This document shows, piece by piece, positions 16,872 through 27,397 of a stretch of DNA of 64,000 nt. The position numbers and the translations under genes were made by a program. Position 1 is the first letter of the stretch; each line of letters starts with the position of its first letter. Source of the stretch: Rhodoferax sp. OV413 (GTDB taxonomy: Bacteria; Pseudomonadota; Gammaproteobacteria; Burkholderiales; Burkholderiaceae_C); NCBI GenBank assembly GCA_945861785.1, contig CAMAWD010000001.1:1-64000 (forward strand). Direction: 5' to 3'. A model generated the notes under the pieces. It did not search any database. It was not told where the DNA came from and saw only the letters and a program-made list of their open reading frames with translations.

Positions 16872-18526
16872 GCCAGACACCCGACGTTGTCACGATCCAG
16901 TTGCTGCGCAATCGCGTGGCGAGCCTGATCGAGGAAATGCACTACCACCTGTACCGCTCGGGGTACTCGACCGTGATCCGCGAGACACGGGATTTCTCCT
17001 GCGCTGTCACCGACGCACGGGGGCGCATCGCGGTGGCGCCGGACCTCATCATCCATTGCACCATCTACCGCAGCCTGATCGAGAAGATCCTCGAGGTGCA
17101 TGGGCCACAGGATCTGCAGGCCGGAGACGTTTTTCTTTGCAACCACCCCTATGAAGGCGGGCTGGCCCATGTGTCGGACATGGCAGTGATTGCTCCGGTG
17201 TTGCATGACAACCTGTTGGTTGGGTTCATTGGCAGCATCGCCCACAAGCCTGACGTTGGCGGCGCGGTCCCCGGCAGCGTCTCCGGCCAGGCCACGGAGA
17301 TTTTTCAGGAGGGGCTGCTGCTGCCACCCGTACGCCTGTACCGGGCGGGGGTCCGCAATGACGACCTGCACCGGGTGATCGGCGCAAATTCCCGCTGGCC
17401 GCGACTGCTGCTCGGCGACCTCGATGGACAGGTCGGCGTGGTCCGGATGGGCACGGAACGGGTCGCCAGGCTGTGCCAGGAGTTCGGGGCCGCCACGTTC
17501 GCCGGCTCGATGGAGGCGGTGCTTGCCGCATCCGAAAAGGAGTTTCGTGCCGCCATCGCCACCTTGCCCGAAGGCAGCTACGTGGCCGAAGGTTTCCTCG
17601 ACAGCGACGGCGTGCGGCAGAACCAGCCGGTGCGTTTTCAGGCCCGTGTCAGCCATGCCGCAGGACGCTTGTGTTTTGACTTTTCCGGCTCCGACCCGCA
17701 GACGATCGGGCCGGTCAGTCTTCGGCCGCCACTCGTCGAGGCATGTTGCTTTCATGCGCTGATCGGGCTGCTGAATCCTGAATTGCGCTTCACCGACGGC
17801 GCCCGTTCCATGATCGACATCGTCACCCCGGTGGGTTCAGTCGTACACGCGGTGGCACCGGCCCCTGCGAGCAGTTACATGGGAGCCTGCCAGAAATTGA
17901 TCGACGTGATCCTTGAGGCCATGGGACCGTTCAAGCCCGAACGGGCCGTGGCCAACGCAGGCGGCAGTGGCGGCGCGATCGGGTTCGCGTGGCAGGATGA
18001 AAAATACCGTCAGCGCGGCAACCAGTACGAGATCCTGGGGTCGGCCTACGGGGCCTCGGCCGTCGCCGACGGCTGCTCGGGGGTGACAGTCCATCTGTCG
18101 AACATCCACGGAGCGCCCATCGAAATCATTGAAAGCGAGTACCCGTGCCGGATTGAGCGCTTCGAACTGATTCCGGACTCTGGTGGGGCTGGAAGGTTCA
18201 GGGGCGGGCTTGGCGTGCGCAGGCGCTACCGCGTGTTGTCAGCTGTCACGCTCATCTACCGTGGGGACCGATCGAAGATTGCGCCCAAGGGACTGCAGGG
18301 CGGTATGAACGGCGCTCCCAGCCGCTTGATGCTGCATCCGGGGACACCCCAAGAGCAGCAGTTGCCCTCCTCGTGCCGGGTGGTTTTGGAAGCCGGCACC
18401 GTGGTCGATATTTGCGCAGCAGGCGGCGGCGGGTATGGCCCGGCGGCCGACAGGGAGCCCGGATTGGTCCAGGACGATATTCGACAAGGCTACGTTTCAG
18501 TGGACCAGGCCCCCGGACCGCGCTGA
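16868..18526 (+). CDS. hyuB: Hydantoinase B/oxoprolinase-type subunit
   Basis: 552 residues. The family start is clear: VTIQLLRNRVASLIEEMHYHLYRSGYSTVIRETRDFSCAVTDARGR. Further blocks are CNHPYEGGLAHVSDMAVIAPV, HKPDVGGAVPGSVSGQATEIFQEGLLLPPVRLYRAG and FELIPDSGGAGRFRGGLGVRR. It is the partner of the HyuA at 14805 and is translationally coupled to it. It ends only 10 bp from the converging COG4091 gene, with no visible terminator between. The pair is shorter than acetone carboxylase alpha/beta, so an ATP-dependent cyclic amide or lactam hydrolase is the better guess. Substrate unknown. Confidence 0.88.
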   Translation: MSQTPDVVTIQLLRNRVASLIEEMHYHLYRSGYSTVIRETRDFSCAVTDARGRIAVAPDLIIHCTIYRSLIEKILEVHGPQDLQAGDVFLCNHPYEGGLAHVSDMAVIAPVLHDNLLVGFIGSIAHKPDVGGAVPGSVSGQATEIFQEGLLLPPVRLYRAGVRNDDLHRVIGANSRWPRLLLGDLDGQVGVVRMGTERVARLCQEFGAATFAGSMEAVLAASEKEFRAAIATLPEGSYVAEGFLDSDGVRQNQPVRFQARVSHAAGRLCFDFSGSDPQTIGPVSLRPPLVEACCFHALIGLLNPELRFTDGARSMIDIVTPVGSVVHAVAPAPASSYMGACQKLIDVILEAMGPFKPERAVANAGGSGGAIGFAWQDEKYRQRGNQYEILGSAYGASAVADGCSGVTVHLSNIHGAPIEIIESEYPCRIERFELIPDSGGAGRFRGGLGVRRRYRVLSAVTLIYRGDRSKIAPKGLQGGMNGAPSRLMLHPGTPQEQQLPSSCRVVLEAGTVVDICAAGGGGYGPAADREPGLVQDDIRQGYVSVDQAPGPR

Positions 18527-18536
18527 GTCTCGAAAC

Positions 18537-19886
18537 TCACCGCGCCGGAACGGCAAACATGGCTTCCATCTGGCGACGCAGCTTGTAGGCCCGCGTGTTG
18601 GTGTCGATGGCCACGTCGTCCCAGGTCAGGCTCTGCCCCCGGGCCACGGGCCGCACCAGTGTGACGTCGTGTGACAGGCCCAGCGGCAGGCCGCCAATGC
18701 GGACCGACGTGGCCGCTGGCAGCAACTTGCCCCAGACGGTGTACCCACCTTCGCCGTCAAGGATCTCGCCAACGGCCAGATCCCGCTTGGCGGTGGCCAC
18801 TACGTCGGCGTTCCAGCCCGTTGCCACGCCGGTCGGCTCACCGCGCAAGGCGACCGAGGCCACGGACACCCCGACCTCCAGGCCGATCAGGTGCCAGCGC
18901 TTGTAGAGCGTGAAATAGCGCCCGCTCGGGTCGGTGTGGGCGTTGTATTCCTCGAAGCAATTGCGGATGTAGTCGGTCTCCGCCTCGACCGTCACCCACA
19001 CGCCCATGCGGATGTCGTAGGGAATCTTGCGGCCGTCGGGCTCCAGCGAGGAAATTACCTCGACCATGCCCTTTCGCTCGAGTACGCCGCCTTCACTGAC
19101 CGGGCGGGTCACAAAGGGAATGTCCTCGACGCTGGCCGGCGGATAGAGCAGGCCATTGGACGGAACCCCGAGCCCGGTCGCGTTGGACACTGCGGCGCTT
19201 TCTATGGACGGCTTGGAGCCGTCCAGGAAGCTGTTGAACATCTTTGGGTTGAGGCCACCACGGCGGGCCTGCTCCGGTGTCAGGCCGTAGTAGCCCCACA
19301 CTGTCTCGGGGGTCGATGCGCTGAAGTGCGGCAGCCACTTGTGACCGCGCCCGGCGGCCACGACCGGGAAGCCGCAGGTGCGCGCCCAGTCGACCAGGTC
19401 GCAAATCAGGGCCGGCTGGTCGCCGAATGCCAGCGAATACACCACACCCGCTTCGGCAGCCCTGCGCGCCAGCAGCGGGCCGCAGAAGGCATCGGCCTCG
19501 ACCGTCACGTTCACCACCTGCTTGCCATGCGCGAACGCTTCCAGGCAGTGGTCGACCGCCGCGATCGGGTGGCCGGTGCACTCCACCACCACGTCGATGT
19601 CCGGGTGGCGCACCAGCGCCTGCCAGTCCTCGCCAACGTGGGTTGCCCCGGTGCGCAGGGCCTCGTCCAGTGAAACGGCCTGCATGCGCTCGGCGCCCCA
19701 GCCGACACGCGCCAGGTTGGTCCGCGCGCCGTCGGGTGACAGGTCGGCAATGCCGACCAGATGCACACCCGGAGTGCGCGGTATCTGCGCCAGGTACATG
19801 GAACCGAACTTGCCCGCGCCGATCAGACCGACCCGGACCGGCCGGCCTGCCGCCGCACGCTGCTGCAACTTGGAATAGAGGTTCAT
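18537..19886 (-). CDS. Homoserine-dehydrogenase-like NAD(P) oxidoreductase with SAF domain (COG4091 type)
   Basis: 449 residues. The N-terminal Rossmann fold VRVGLIGAGKFGSMYLAQI is followed by a substrate domain and a C-terminal SAF-like part (DLAVGEILDGEGGYTVWGKLLPA, residues about 365-440). This fits the predicted homoserine dehydrogenase/SAF group COG4091. Members act on small hydroxy or keto acids, but few are characterised. ATG 19886 overlaps the stop of the upstream gene (ATGA), so it is coupled to the beta-helix protein. The two genes form an operon divergent from the B12 mutase operon, sharing a 128-bp control region. A role beside the mutase pathway is inference. Confidence 0.75.
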   Translation of the reverse strand: MNLYSKLQQRAAAGRPVRVGLIGAGKFGSMYLAQIPRTPGVHLVGIADLSPDGARTNLARVGWGAERMQAVSLDEALRTGATHVGEDWQALVRHPDIDVVVECTGHPIAAVDHCLEAFAHGKQVVNVTVEADAFCGPLLARRAAEAGVVYSLAFGDQPALICDLVDWARTCGFPVVAAGRGHKWLPHFSASTPETVWGYYGLTPEQARRGGLNPKMFNSFLDGSKPSIESAAVSNATGLGVPSNGLLYPPASVEDIPFVTRPVSEGGVLERKGMVEVISSLEPDGRKIPYDIRMGVWVTVEAETDYIRNCFEEYNAHTDPSGRYFTLYKRWHLIGLEVGVSVASVALRGEPTGVATGWNADVVATAKRDLAVGEILDGEGGYTVWGKLLPAATSVRIGGLPLGLSHDVTLVRPVARGQSLTWDDVAIDTNTRAYKLRRQMEAMFAVPAR

Positions 19887-20926
19887 CGCGCGCCTCCGTA
19901 TGCCGCCTCTGCGGCGGTGAACGCGGCCGCATAGTCGACGTAGGTCTTGCCCGAGTTGTGGATCATCGCGCGCTTCTTTTCGTCCAAGGGTGCGATGGCC
20001 CGCGCCGGCCGGCCACCCCACATCCATCCGGCCAGCAGTTGCTGACCGGGCAAGGTGCTTGCGCCGGCTGCGACCAGCACATCGTCCCCGACCACGGTGC
20101 CTGGGGCGAGGCGACTGCCCATGCCGACCAACACCCGGTCTCCCACGGTGCAGTCATGCAACACGACGTTGTGGCCCACGGTGCAGCCGCTGCCCACCAC
20201 CACCGGCTGCTGTTCAGAGCGCATCACAGAGTTGTCCTGCACATTGGAACCCGCCCCGATGGCAACGCGCCCCTGCGACGCATCGACCTGGCAGCCGTAC
20301 CAGACGCCGCTGCCCGGCCCCACTGCGAGGCGCCCGTGTCCTGTGACGGTCATCGCGATGTAACCCGGCCCGTTGCCTCTGAAGGTCGAAGCCGGCTCTG
20401 CTGGCTGGGCCACTGCGCTGCTGGCGGAGCGAAGCTGCGCATGCTGGGTGCGAAGTTCGGCGGCATCCACCGGCCCCACCGCCACCGCAGGGACCCCTGC
20501 ATACCGATGGCCAGGAGCCAGCACCGTGCGCGAGAAAACCACGGAGCCGCTGTCAACGACAGCGCCTGCGCCGACCACGGCGCCGTCGAGCACGACCGCA
20601 TCGTCCCCGATGACACAGTCATCTTCGACCGTGCAGCCATGCACCACCGCGTTGCGCCCGACCGTGACCCGGTGCCCCACCCGGGTGCCCATCACGGCGT
20701 GGGCGATATGGATGGTGCTGCGCGCACCCAGGAAAAAGTCGTCACCGACCTCGATCACATGGCCGTCAGCGCGCATCACGGCATGGTCGGCCAGCACGGC
20801 CCGCGCGCCGAGGGTCACGCGGCCGAGGAGGGCGCTGCCGGTGCCGGCGCTTGAGAGGGGGCCTTGAAGAATCGGGACGATATTTTGGTAGGGCAGGACC
20901 AATGGGAAGACTGTGGGCAAGGACAT
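19883..20926 (-). CDS. Tandem gamma-carbonic-anhydrase-like left-handed beta-helix protein
   Basis: 347 residues, about twice the length of a single gamma-carbonic anhydrase. Two hexapeptide-repeat beta-helices are seen (about 20-155 and 205-315). The first runs VGDDFFLGARSTIHIAHAV to VTVGRNAVVHGCTVEDDCVIGDDAVV. The second runs IGAGSNVQDNSVMRSEQ to VGSGCTVGHNVVLHDCTVGDRVLVGMGSRL. The second keeps the HNxxLH histidine pair but has Arg where the first zinc-ligand His usually sits (SVMR for CVIH). Function could be carbonic-anhydrase-like, acyltransfer or structural. ATG 20926 is the conserved-looking start; the frame reaches 21013 without support. Confidence 0.72.
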   Translation of the reverse strand: MSLPTVFPLVLPYQNIVPILQGPLSSAGTGSALLGRVTLGARAVLADHAVMRADGHVIEVGDDFFLGARSTIHIAHAVMGTRVGHRVTVGRNAVVHGCTVEDDCVIGDDAVVLDGAVVGAGAVVDSGSVVFSRTVLAPGHRYAGVPAVAVGPVDAAELRTQHAQLRSASSAVAQPAEPASTFRGNGPGYIAMTVTGHGRLAVGPGSGVWYGCQVDASQGRVAIGAGSNVQDNSVMRSEQQPVVVGSGCTVGHNVVLHDCTVGDRVLVGMGSRLAPGTVVGDDVLVAAGASTLPGQQLLAGWMWGGRPARAIAPLDEKKRAMIHNSGKTYVDYAAAFTAAEAAYGGAR

Positions 20927-20958
20927 GGTTTTTTGGATGAGGCTTTGGACAACGCAGT

Positions 20959-21010
20959 TTGACAAGTTCGAAGTCGGTTCTAGAATGCTTTTCGTATTCG
21001 GAATACGAAA
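20959..21010 (+). promoter_or_regulatory. Promoter and perfect 21-bp palindromic operator of the B12 mutase operon
   Basis: TTGACA (20959-20964), a 16-bp spacer and TAGAAT (20981-20986) make a near-consensus sigma-70 promoter. Starting 4 bp after the -10, the arms TTTCGTATTC (20990-20999) and GAATACGAAA (21001-21010) are perfect reverse complements around a single G. That places an operator over the transcription start, as for a repressor. TTCG...CGAA arms are common among IclR-family operators, but no IclR gene is in the window. Downstream lie the AAAGGA ribosome site and GTG 21055. Confidence 0.65.
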
Positions 21011-21054
21011 CACGAAACACCACCGACAACTATTATGCAGAAAGGACTTGCATT

Positions 21055-21462
21055 GTGAGCAACAAGATTCGCGTTTTGCTGGCCAAAGTCGGCCTCGACG
21101 GCCACGATCGCGGCGTCAAGATCGTTGCGCGCTGCCTGCGCGATGCCGGCATGGACGTCGTTTACACCGGGCTGCACCGCTCGCCCGACGAAGTGGTTGC
21201 CGCAGCCGTGCAGGAAGACGTCGATGTGCTGGGCATCAGCCTGCTGTCGGGCGCCCACATGACCATTTTTCCCAAGGTACTGGCCGGCCTGAAGGCCCGC
21301 GGTGTGAACGACATGATCATCGTCGGTGGCGGCGTGATGCCCGATGAGGATGTGCTGGAGCTCAAGAAAATGGGCGTGCACGAGGTGCTGCTGCAGGACA
21401 CTCCGCCCAACCAGATCATCCAGACCATCGAGCGCCTGGTCGCCGAGCGCGGCGAACGCTGA
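21055..21462 (+). CDS. hcmB: B12-binding small subunit of 2-hydroxyisobutyryl-CoA mutase-type enzyme
   Basis: 135 residues from GTG 21055 (AAAGGA upstream). The cobalamin-binding motif is D15-GH17-DRG with His17 as the lower cobalt ligand, followed by SLLSGAHMT and GGGVMPDED. In methylmalonyl-CoA mutase the later loop reads GPGT. Here it is LLQD115TPP, matching the aspartate that distinguishes HcmB of Aquincola tertiaricarbonis (Asp117 there, from memory). It is the first gene of an operon with CoA ligase, MeaB-type GTPase and large subunit. Together the subunits should rearrange 2-hydroxyisobutyryl-CoA to 3-hydroxybutyryl-CoA. Confidence 0.85.
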   Translation: MSNKIRVLLAKVGLDGHDRGVKIVARCLRDAGMDVVYTGLHRSPDEVVAAAVQEDVDVLGISLLSGAHMTIFPKVLAGLKARGVNDMIIVGGGVMPDEDVLELKKMGVHEVLLQDTPPNQIIQTIERLVAERGER

Positions 21463-21493
21463 CCCGACACGAACACCCTCGCAGAGACACGTC

Positions 21494-22939
21494 ATGAGCA
21501 CTATGGAAGACTGGCACTGGCCCCCGCGTTACGACAACAGCTACTGCCCACCGGCCAGCAGTCGCTGCTGGTTCCCGGTTCGGGAGACCATGCATCCGGG
21601 GGACCGCGACAAGGCCATCGTGCAGCGACTGCGCGAGGTCTGTGACTACGCATATTCACACTGCGACTTCTACCGCGTCAAGTGGGACGAGGCTGGCTTT
21701 CACCCCAGCCAGGTGCGCTCGCTGGAGGACTTCGAACGCCGCTGTCCGGTCGTCGTCAAGAGCGACCTGCGCACCGCGCAGCACCGCGCGCCTCCCTTCG
21801 GCGACTACCTCTGCATCCCCGAGAGCGAGATACACCATATCCACGGAACCTCCGGCACCACCGGGCGTCCGACCGCCTTCGCGATTGGCCGCGAGGACTG
21901 GCAATCCATCGCCAACGCCCACGCCCGGATCATGTGGGGCATGGGCATCCGGCCCGGAGACATCGTCTTCGTAGCTGCCATTTTCAGTCTGTACATGGGC
22001 AGCTGGGGTGCGCTGTCCGGCGCCGAACGTCTGGGGGCCAAGGCCTTCCCCTTCGGCGCTGGCGCTCCGGGCATGTCGTCGCGCGCCGTGCAGTGGCTGG
22101 ACATGATGAAACCCAAGGCCTTCTACGGGACTCCATCCTACGCGTTGTACCTGGCCGAAACCGCCGTCAAGGAGGGGCTGAACCCCTCGGATTTTGGCAT
22201 CGAACGCATGTTCTTCTCCGGCGAGCCCGGCGCCTCGGTGCCTGGCGTACGCGACCGCATCATCGACGCCTACAAGGCCCAGGTCTTCGACTGCGGCTCC
22301 ATGGCCGAGATGTCGCCGTTCATGAATGTTGCCGCTTCGGCGGAATCGTCGATCGGCATGTTGTGCTGGCAGGACGTCTGTTACACCGAGGTCTGCGACC
22401 CCAAGACCTTCGAGCGCGTGCCCTACGGCCAGCGCGGCACACCGGTCTACACCCACCTGGAGCGCACCTCACAACCGATGATCCGGCTGGTCTCGGGCGA
22501 CCTGGCGCTGTGGACCAACGACCCCACGCCCTGCGGGCGTACCTACCCCAGGCTGCCCCAGGGCATCTTCGGGCGCATTGACGACATGCTCACGATCCGT
22601 GGCGAAAACGTCTACCCGAGCGAGATCGACGCCGCCCTGAGCAAGCTCCCCAGCTACGGTGGCGAGCACCGCATCATCGTCAGCCGCGAAGGCAACATGG
22701 ACGAGCTGCTGCTGCGCGTGGAGGCCGGCGAGGCGCTGAGCGCCCAGGGTACCAGCGCCCTGGAAAGCTTTCGCAGCGAAGTGGCCAGCTCCGTGCACAC
22801 CATGCTGGGCCTGCGCACCCTTGTCGAGGTGGTCCCCGCCGGCACCTACCCGCGCACCGACTTCAAGGCGCGCCGGGTCATCGACGACCGCGAGGTCTTC
22901 AAGGAGATGGCGCAGCGCCTGGGCACCGGGGCTGCCTGA
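21494..22939 (+). CDS. AMP-forming acyl-CoA ligase, PaaK-like (likely 2-hydroxyisobutyrate-CoA ligase)
   Basis: 481 residues. The ATP/AMP loop HGTSGTTGRPT lies at 117-127. The C-terminal hinge and lysine region (RGENVYPSEID, then YPRTDFKARRVIDDR) is that of phenylacetate-CoA-ligase-like enzymes. The known 2-hydroxyisobutyrate-CoA ligase belongs to this PaaK-like branch and is encoded beside hcmA/hcmB, so the neighbourhood gives the likely substrate. The reaction is acid + ATP + CoA to acyl-CoA + AMP + PPi in the cytoplasm. Its TGA overlaps the ATG of the next gene (TGATG). Start ATG 21494 lies 31 bp after hcmB; the frame upstream overlaps hcmB and is not used. Confidence 0.83.
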   Translation: MSTMEDWHWPPRYDNSYCPPASSRCWFPVRETMHPGDRDKAIVQRLREVCDYAYSHCDFYRVKWDEAGFHPSQVRSLEDFERRCPVVVKSDLRTAQHRAPPFGDYLCIPESEIHHIHGTSGTTGRPTAFAIGREDWQSIANAHARIMWGMGIRPGDIVFVAAIFSLYMGSWGALSGAERLGAKAFPFGAGAPGMSSRAVQWLDMMKPKAFYGTPSYALYLAETAVKEGLNPSDFGIERMFFSGEPGASVPGVRDRIIDAYKAQVFDCGSMAEMSPFMNVAASAESSIGMLCWQDVCYTEVCDPKTFERVPYGQRGTPVYTHLERTSQPMIRLVSGDLALWTNDPTPCGRTYPRLPQGIFGRIDDMLTIRGENVYPSEIDAALSKLPSYGGEHRIIVSREGNMDELLLRVEAGEALSAQGTSALESFRSEVASSVHTMLGLRTLVEVVPAGTYPRTDFKARRVIDDREVFKEMAQRLGTGAA

Positions 22940-23909
22940 TGGGGACGCCGGTTCCGTCCGACGTCCTGCTGCCGCGGGCCCTGGCTGGCGACTTTGCCGC
23001 CATGGCGCGTCTGATGAGCCGTGCCGAAGCCGGTGTGCCCGAAAGCCGCCCCGCGCTGGCGCAGTTGTATGCCCGGGCCGGGCACGCCCACATCATCGGC
23101 ATCACCGGCGTTCCGGGCAGCGGCAAGTCGACCCTGGTCTCCACGCTGACGCTGAAGTTGCGCGCCAGCGGCAAGCGGGTCGGCATCATCGCGGTCGATC
23201 CCAGCAGCCCCTATTCGGGCGGCTCCATCATGGGTGACCGCATCCGCATGACCGAACTGGTCAACGACCCGGGCGTGTTCATCCGCAGCATGGCCACGCG
23301 CGGCTCGCAAGGGGGCATGGCGCGGGCGTCGCTCGAAGCGGTCGACGTGCTGGACGCCGCCGGCTTTGAATACGTGATCATTGAAACCGTGGGCGTGGGC
23401 CAGGCCGAGGTCGAGATCGCGCAGGCGGCCCATACCGTGATCGTGGTCTCGGCACCAGGCCTGGGCGACGACATCCAGGCCATCAAGGCTGGCATCCTGG
23501 AGATCGCCGATATCCACGTCGTGAGCAAGTGCGACCGCTCGGATGCAAACCGCACCATCAGCGACCTCAAGACCATGCTGATGATGGGCATGGGTGTCGA
23601 CAACCAGGGGCGCTGGAACGCTCCGGTGGTGCCCACCAGCGCGCTCAACGGCGTCGGCTTCGAGGACCTGATCACACAGATTGGACGCCACGGCGCCTTC
23701 ATGAACGACGCAGCTGCCGGGCGCGCGCGCATCCGCCACATCGCGGAGTTCCGCATGCTCAAGACCGCCGAGGACCTGTTGCACCAGCGCTTTCTGCGCG
23801 CCCGCCAGGGCCGCCTTTCAGCCGTGTCGGAGCAACTCGCGCAGCGCCACATATCACCGTACCAGGCCGCCGAGGCCTTGCTCGACGGCATCAACCTAGA
23901 GGGAACACC

Positions 23910-23913
<4 letters not shown>
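22939..23913 (+). CDS. meaB: MeaB/ArgK-type G3E GTPase, mutase chaperone
   Basis: 324 residues. Walker A is GVPGSGKST at residues 57-65. AVDPSSPYSGGSIMGDRIRM and IETVGVGQAEVEIAQAAHTVIVVSAPGLGDDIQAIKAGILEIADI are MeaB hallmarks. The base-recognition motif is SKCD instead of NKxD. MeaB proteins load and protect adenosylcobalamin in acyl-CoA mutases. Its position between ligase and mutase large subunit, overlapping both neighbours (TGATG before, ATGA after), fits the dedicated MeaH chaperone seen in hcm clusters. Confidence 0.92.
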
Positions 23914-25601
<1,688 letters not shown>

Positions 25602-25612
25602 CCGCAGGCACG

Positions 25613-27367
25613 ATGGCCGCAGCACCGCAAGAACCGTCAGTCAGGGTCGCGCCCGAGGGCGAGGACAGTGCTGCCGCGGTGATCGTTCGTTTCCTGCAGG
25701 CGCAGGGCGTGACGCGTCTGTTCACCTTGTGCGGCGGGCACATCATGCCGGTCTTCATGCGGGCCGCAGCGGCCGGTATCCGGATCATCGACGTGCGCGA
25801 TGAACGTGCTGCGGTGTACATGGCGCACGCGCACGCGGAACTGACGGGAGAACTCGGTGTGGCGCTGGTGACTGCCGGGCCGGGAGTCACCAACGCGATG
25901 ACCGGTATCGCCAATGCGCACATGGCGCGTGTACCGGTGATGGTGCTGTCTGGCACGCCGCCCCGCGCGCAAGACAACCGCGGTGCGCTACAGGACCTGC
26001 CACACGCCGAGATGCTGCGCGCCATCACGCGTTATGCCCGTACCGTGCGCGAGCCGGCGCTGGTGCTGCAGGAGTTGGCCGAGGCCACGTCCCGCGCCTG
26101 GGGCCAGGGTTGCGACCCCGGCCCCGTGTACCTGGATTTTCCGACCGACGTACTGCGTGCCGATGTCGCGCGCGCCACCCAGTTGCCCGAGTTCCTGCTG
26201 CGCCAGGGCCGACCGACGCTCACCCCTGACCCAGCGACGGCGGCACAGGCCATGGAGCTGTTGTGGTCGGCGCGCCGGCCACTGGTGATCAGCGGTCGCG
26301 GCGCGCGCGGCGCCGGGCCCGAACTGGTGGCGCTGCTGGACCGCTGTGGCGCCTTGTACCTGGACAGCGGCGAGAGCCGCGGCCTGGTGCCGGAGAGCCA
26401 CCCATCCGTCGTGGCGGCGATGCGCGGTGCCCTGTTGCGCGACGCCGACGTGGTCGTGACCATCGGCAGGCGACTTGACTTCCAGCTCGCCTACGGCTCT
26501 CCGGCCGTATTCGGCGATGCGCGTTTCATCCGTATCGCCGACGCTCCGGGTGAGATTCGCGACAACCGCCGTGCTGCCGTCGAGCTGTTCGCGCAGCCGG
26601 CCGCAGCGCTGCGGGCCATTGTGGCGGCAGCCGGCGAACGCGCGCCGGCGATCGACCGTGCGTGGGCGGCCAGCATGCGCAGCAGCCACCTCGACCGCAC
26701 CGACAAGCTGGCCCGGTCGATGCGCGAGGCTGCGCCCGATGCGCAGGGCCGCATGCATCCGAACCGCCTGCTCGCCAAGCTGCAGCAGCACCTGCAGCCC
26801 GACGCCATCGTGGTTGCCGATGGCGGCGATTTTCTGAGCTTTGCACGCGTGGGCTTGTCGGCATCCACCTACCTGGACCCGGGTTCGCTCGGCTGTATCG
26901 GCATCGGCACGCCGTTCGGCATCGCGGCCAGCCTGGCCTTTCCGCAGCGCCAGGTGGTGGTGGCCACCGGCGACGGCGCCTTCGGCTTCAACGCCATGGA
27001 GATCGACACCGCCGTGCGCCACCAGGCGCCGTTGCTGATTGTGGTGGCCAACAACGGCGCCTGGCAGATCGAAGTGACTGACCAGCAGGATCGCTACCAG
27101 CAGGTGGTGGGCACCCGGCTGCAGTTCGCCGACCATGCCGGCATGGCGCGCGCCTTCGGCATGCATGCGCAGCGCGTGGAGTCGGTCGACGACCTCGACG
27201 CCGCTATCACGCAGGCGCTGCAGCACCTGCCGGCACTGCTCGATGTGGTCGTCAGCACCGAGGCGCGCTCCTCGGACGCCCGCTCCGGACTGGCCCGCGT
27301 ACCGGACCTGCAAGCGCTCGACGCCTGGGACGCAGCGGAACTGGCATGGCGTGCTGGCACGCCATGA
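25613..27367 (+). CDS. TPP-dependent enzyme, acetolactate synthase / 2-hydroxyacyl-CoA lyase family
   Basis: 584 residues with the three-domain TPP fold. The Pyr domain carries the conserved Glu64 in VRDERAAVYMAHA and TAGPGVTNAMTGIANAHMARVPVMVLSG. The PP domain has GDGAFGFNAMEIDTAVRHQAPLLIVVANNGAW (GDG at about 453, ending NN), which binds Mg-TPP. It starts 12 bp after the mutase, so it is in the operon. In some actinobacteria a lyase of this family splits 2-hydroxyisobutyryl-CoA to acetone and formyl-CoA. That role would make it an alternative exit for the same CoA ester. Acetolactate synthase or benzoylformate-decarboxylase-like activity cannot be excluded. Confidence 0.82.
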   Translation: MAAAPQEPSVRVAPEGEDSAAAVIVRFLQAQGVTRLFTLCGGHIMPVFMRAAAAGIRIIDVRDERAAVYMAHAHAELTGELGVALVTAGPGVTNAMTGIANAHMARVPVMVLSGTPPRAQDNRGALQDLPHAEMLRAITRYARTVREPALVLQELAEATSRAWGQGCDPGPVYLDFPTDVLRADVARATQLPEFLLRQGRPTLTPDPATAAQAMELLWSARRPLVISGRGARGAGPELVALLDRCGALYLDSGESRGLVPESHPSVVAAMRGALLRDADVVVTIGRRLDFQLAYGSPAVFGDARFIRIADAPGEIRDNRRAAVELFAQPAAALRAIVAAAGERAPAIDRAWAASMRSSHLDRTDKLARSMREAAPDAQGRMHPNRLLAKLQQHLQPDAIVVADGGDFLSFARVGLSASTYLDPGSLGCIGIGTPFGIAASLAFPQRQVVVATGDGAFGFNAMEIDTAVRHQAPLLIVVANNGAWQIEVTDQQDRYQQVVGTRLQFADHAGMARAFGMHAQRVESVDDLDAAITQALQHLPALLDVVVSTEARSSDARSGLARVPDLQALDAWDAAELAWRAGTP

Positions 27368-27397
27368 CGCTGCCATTGACGAAGTAGGATAGCCGCC

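Noticed and set aside
14805-18526. Acetone carboxylase (subunits alpha/beta) for the HyuA/HyuB pair
   Set aside because: Lengths match hydantoinase/oxoprolinase better and no gamma subunit gene follows; the same holds for the pair at 30660-34447.
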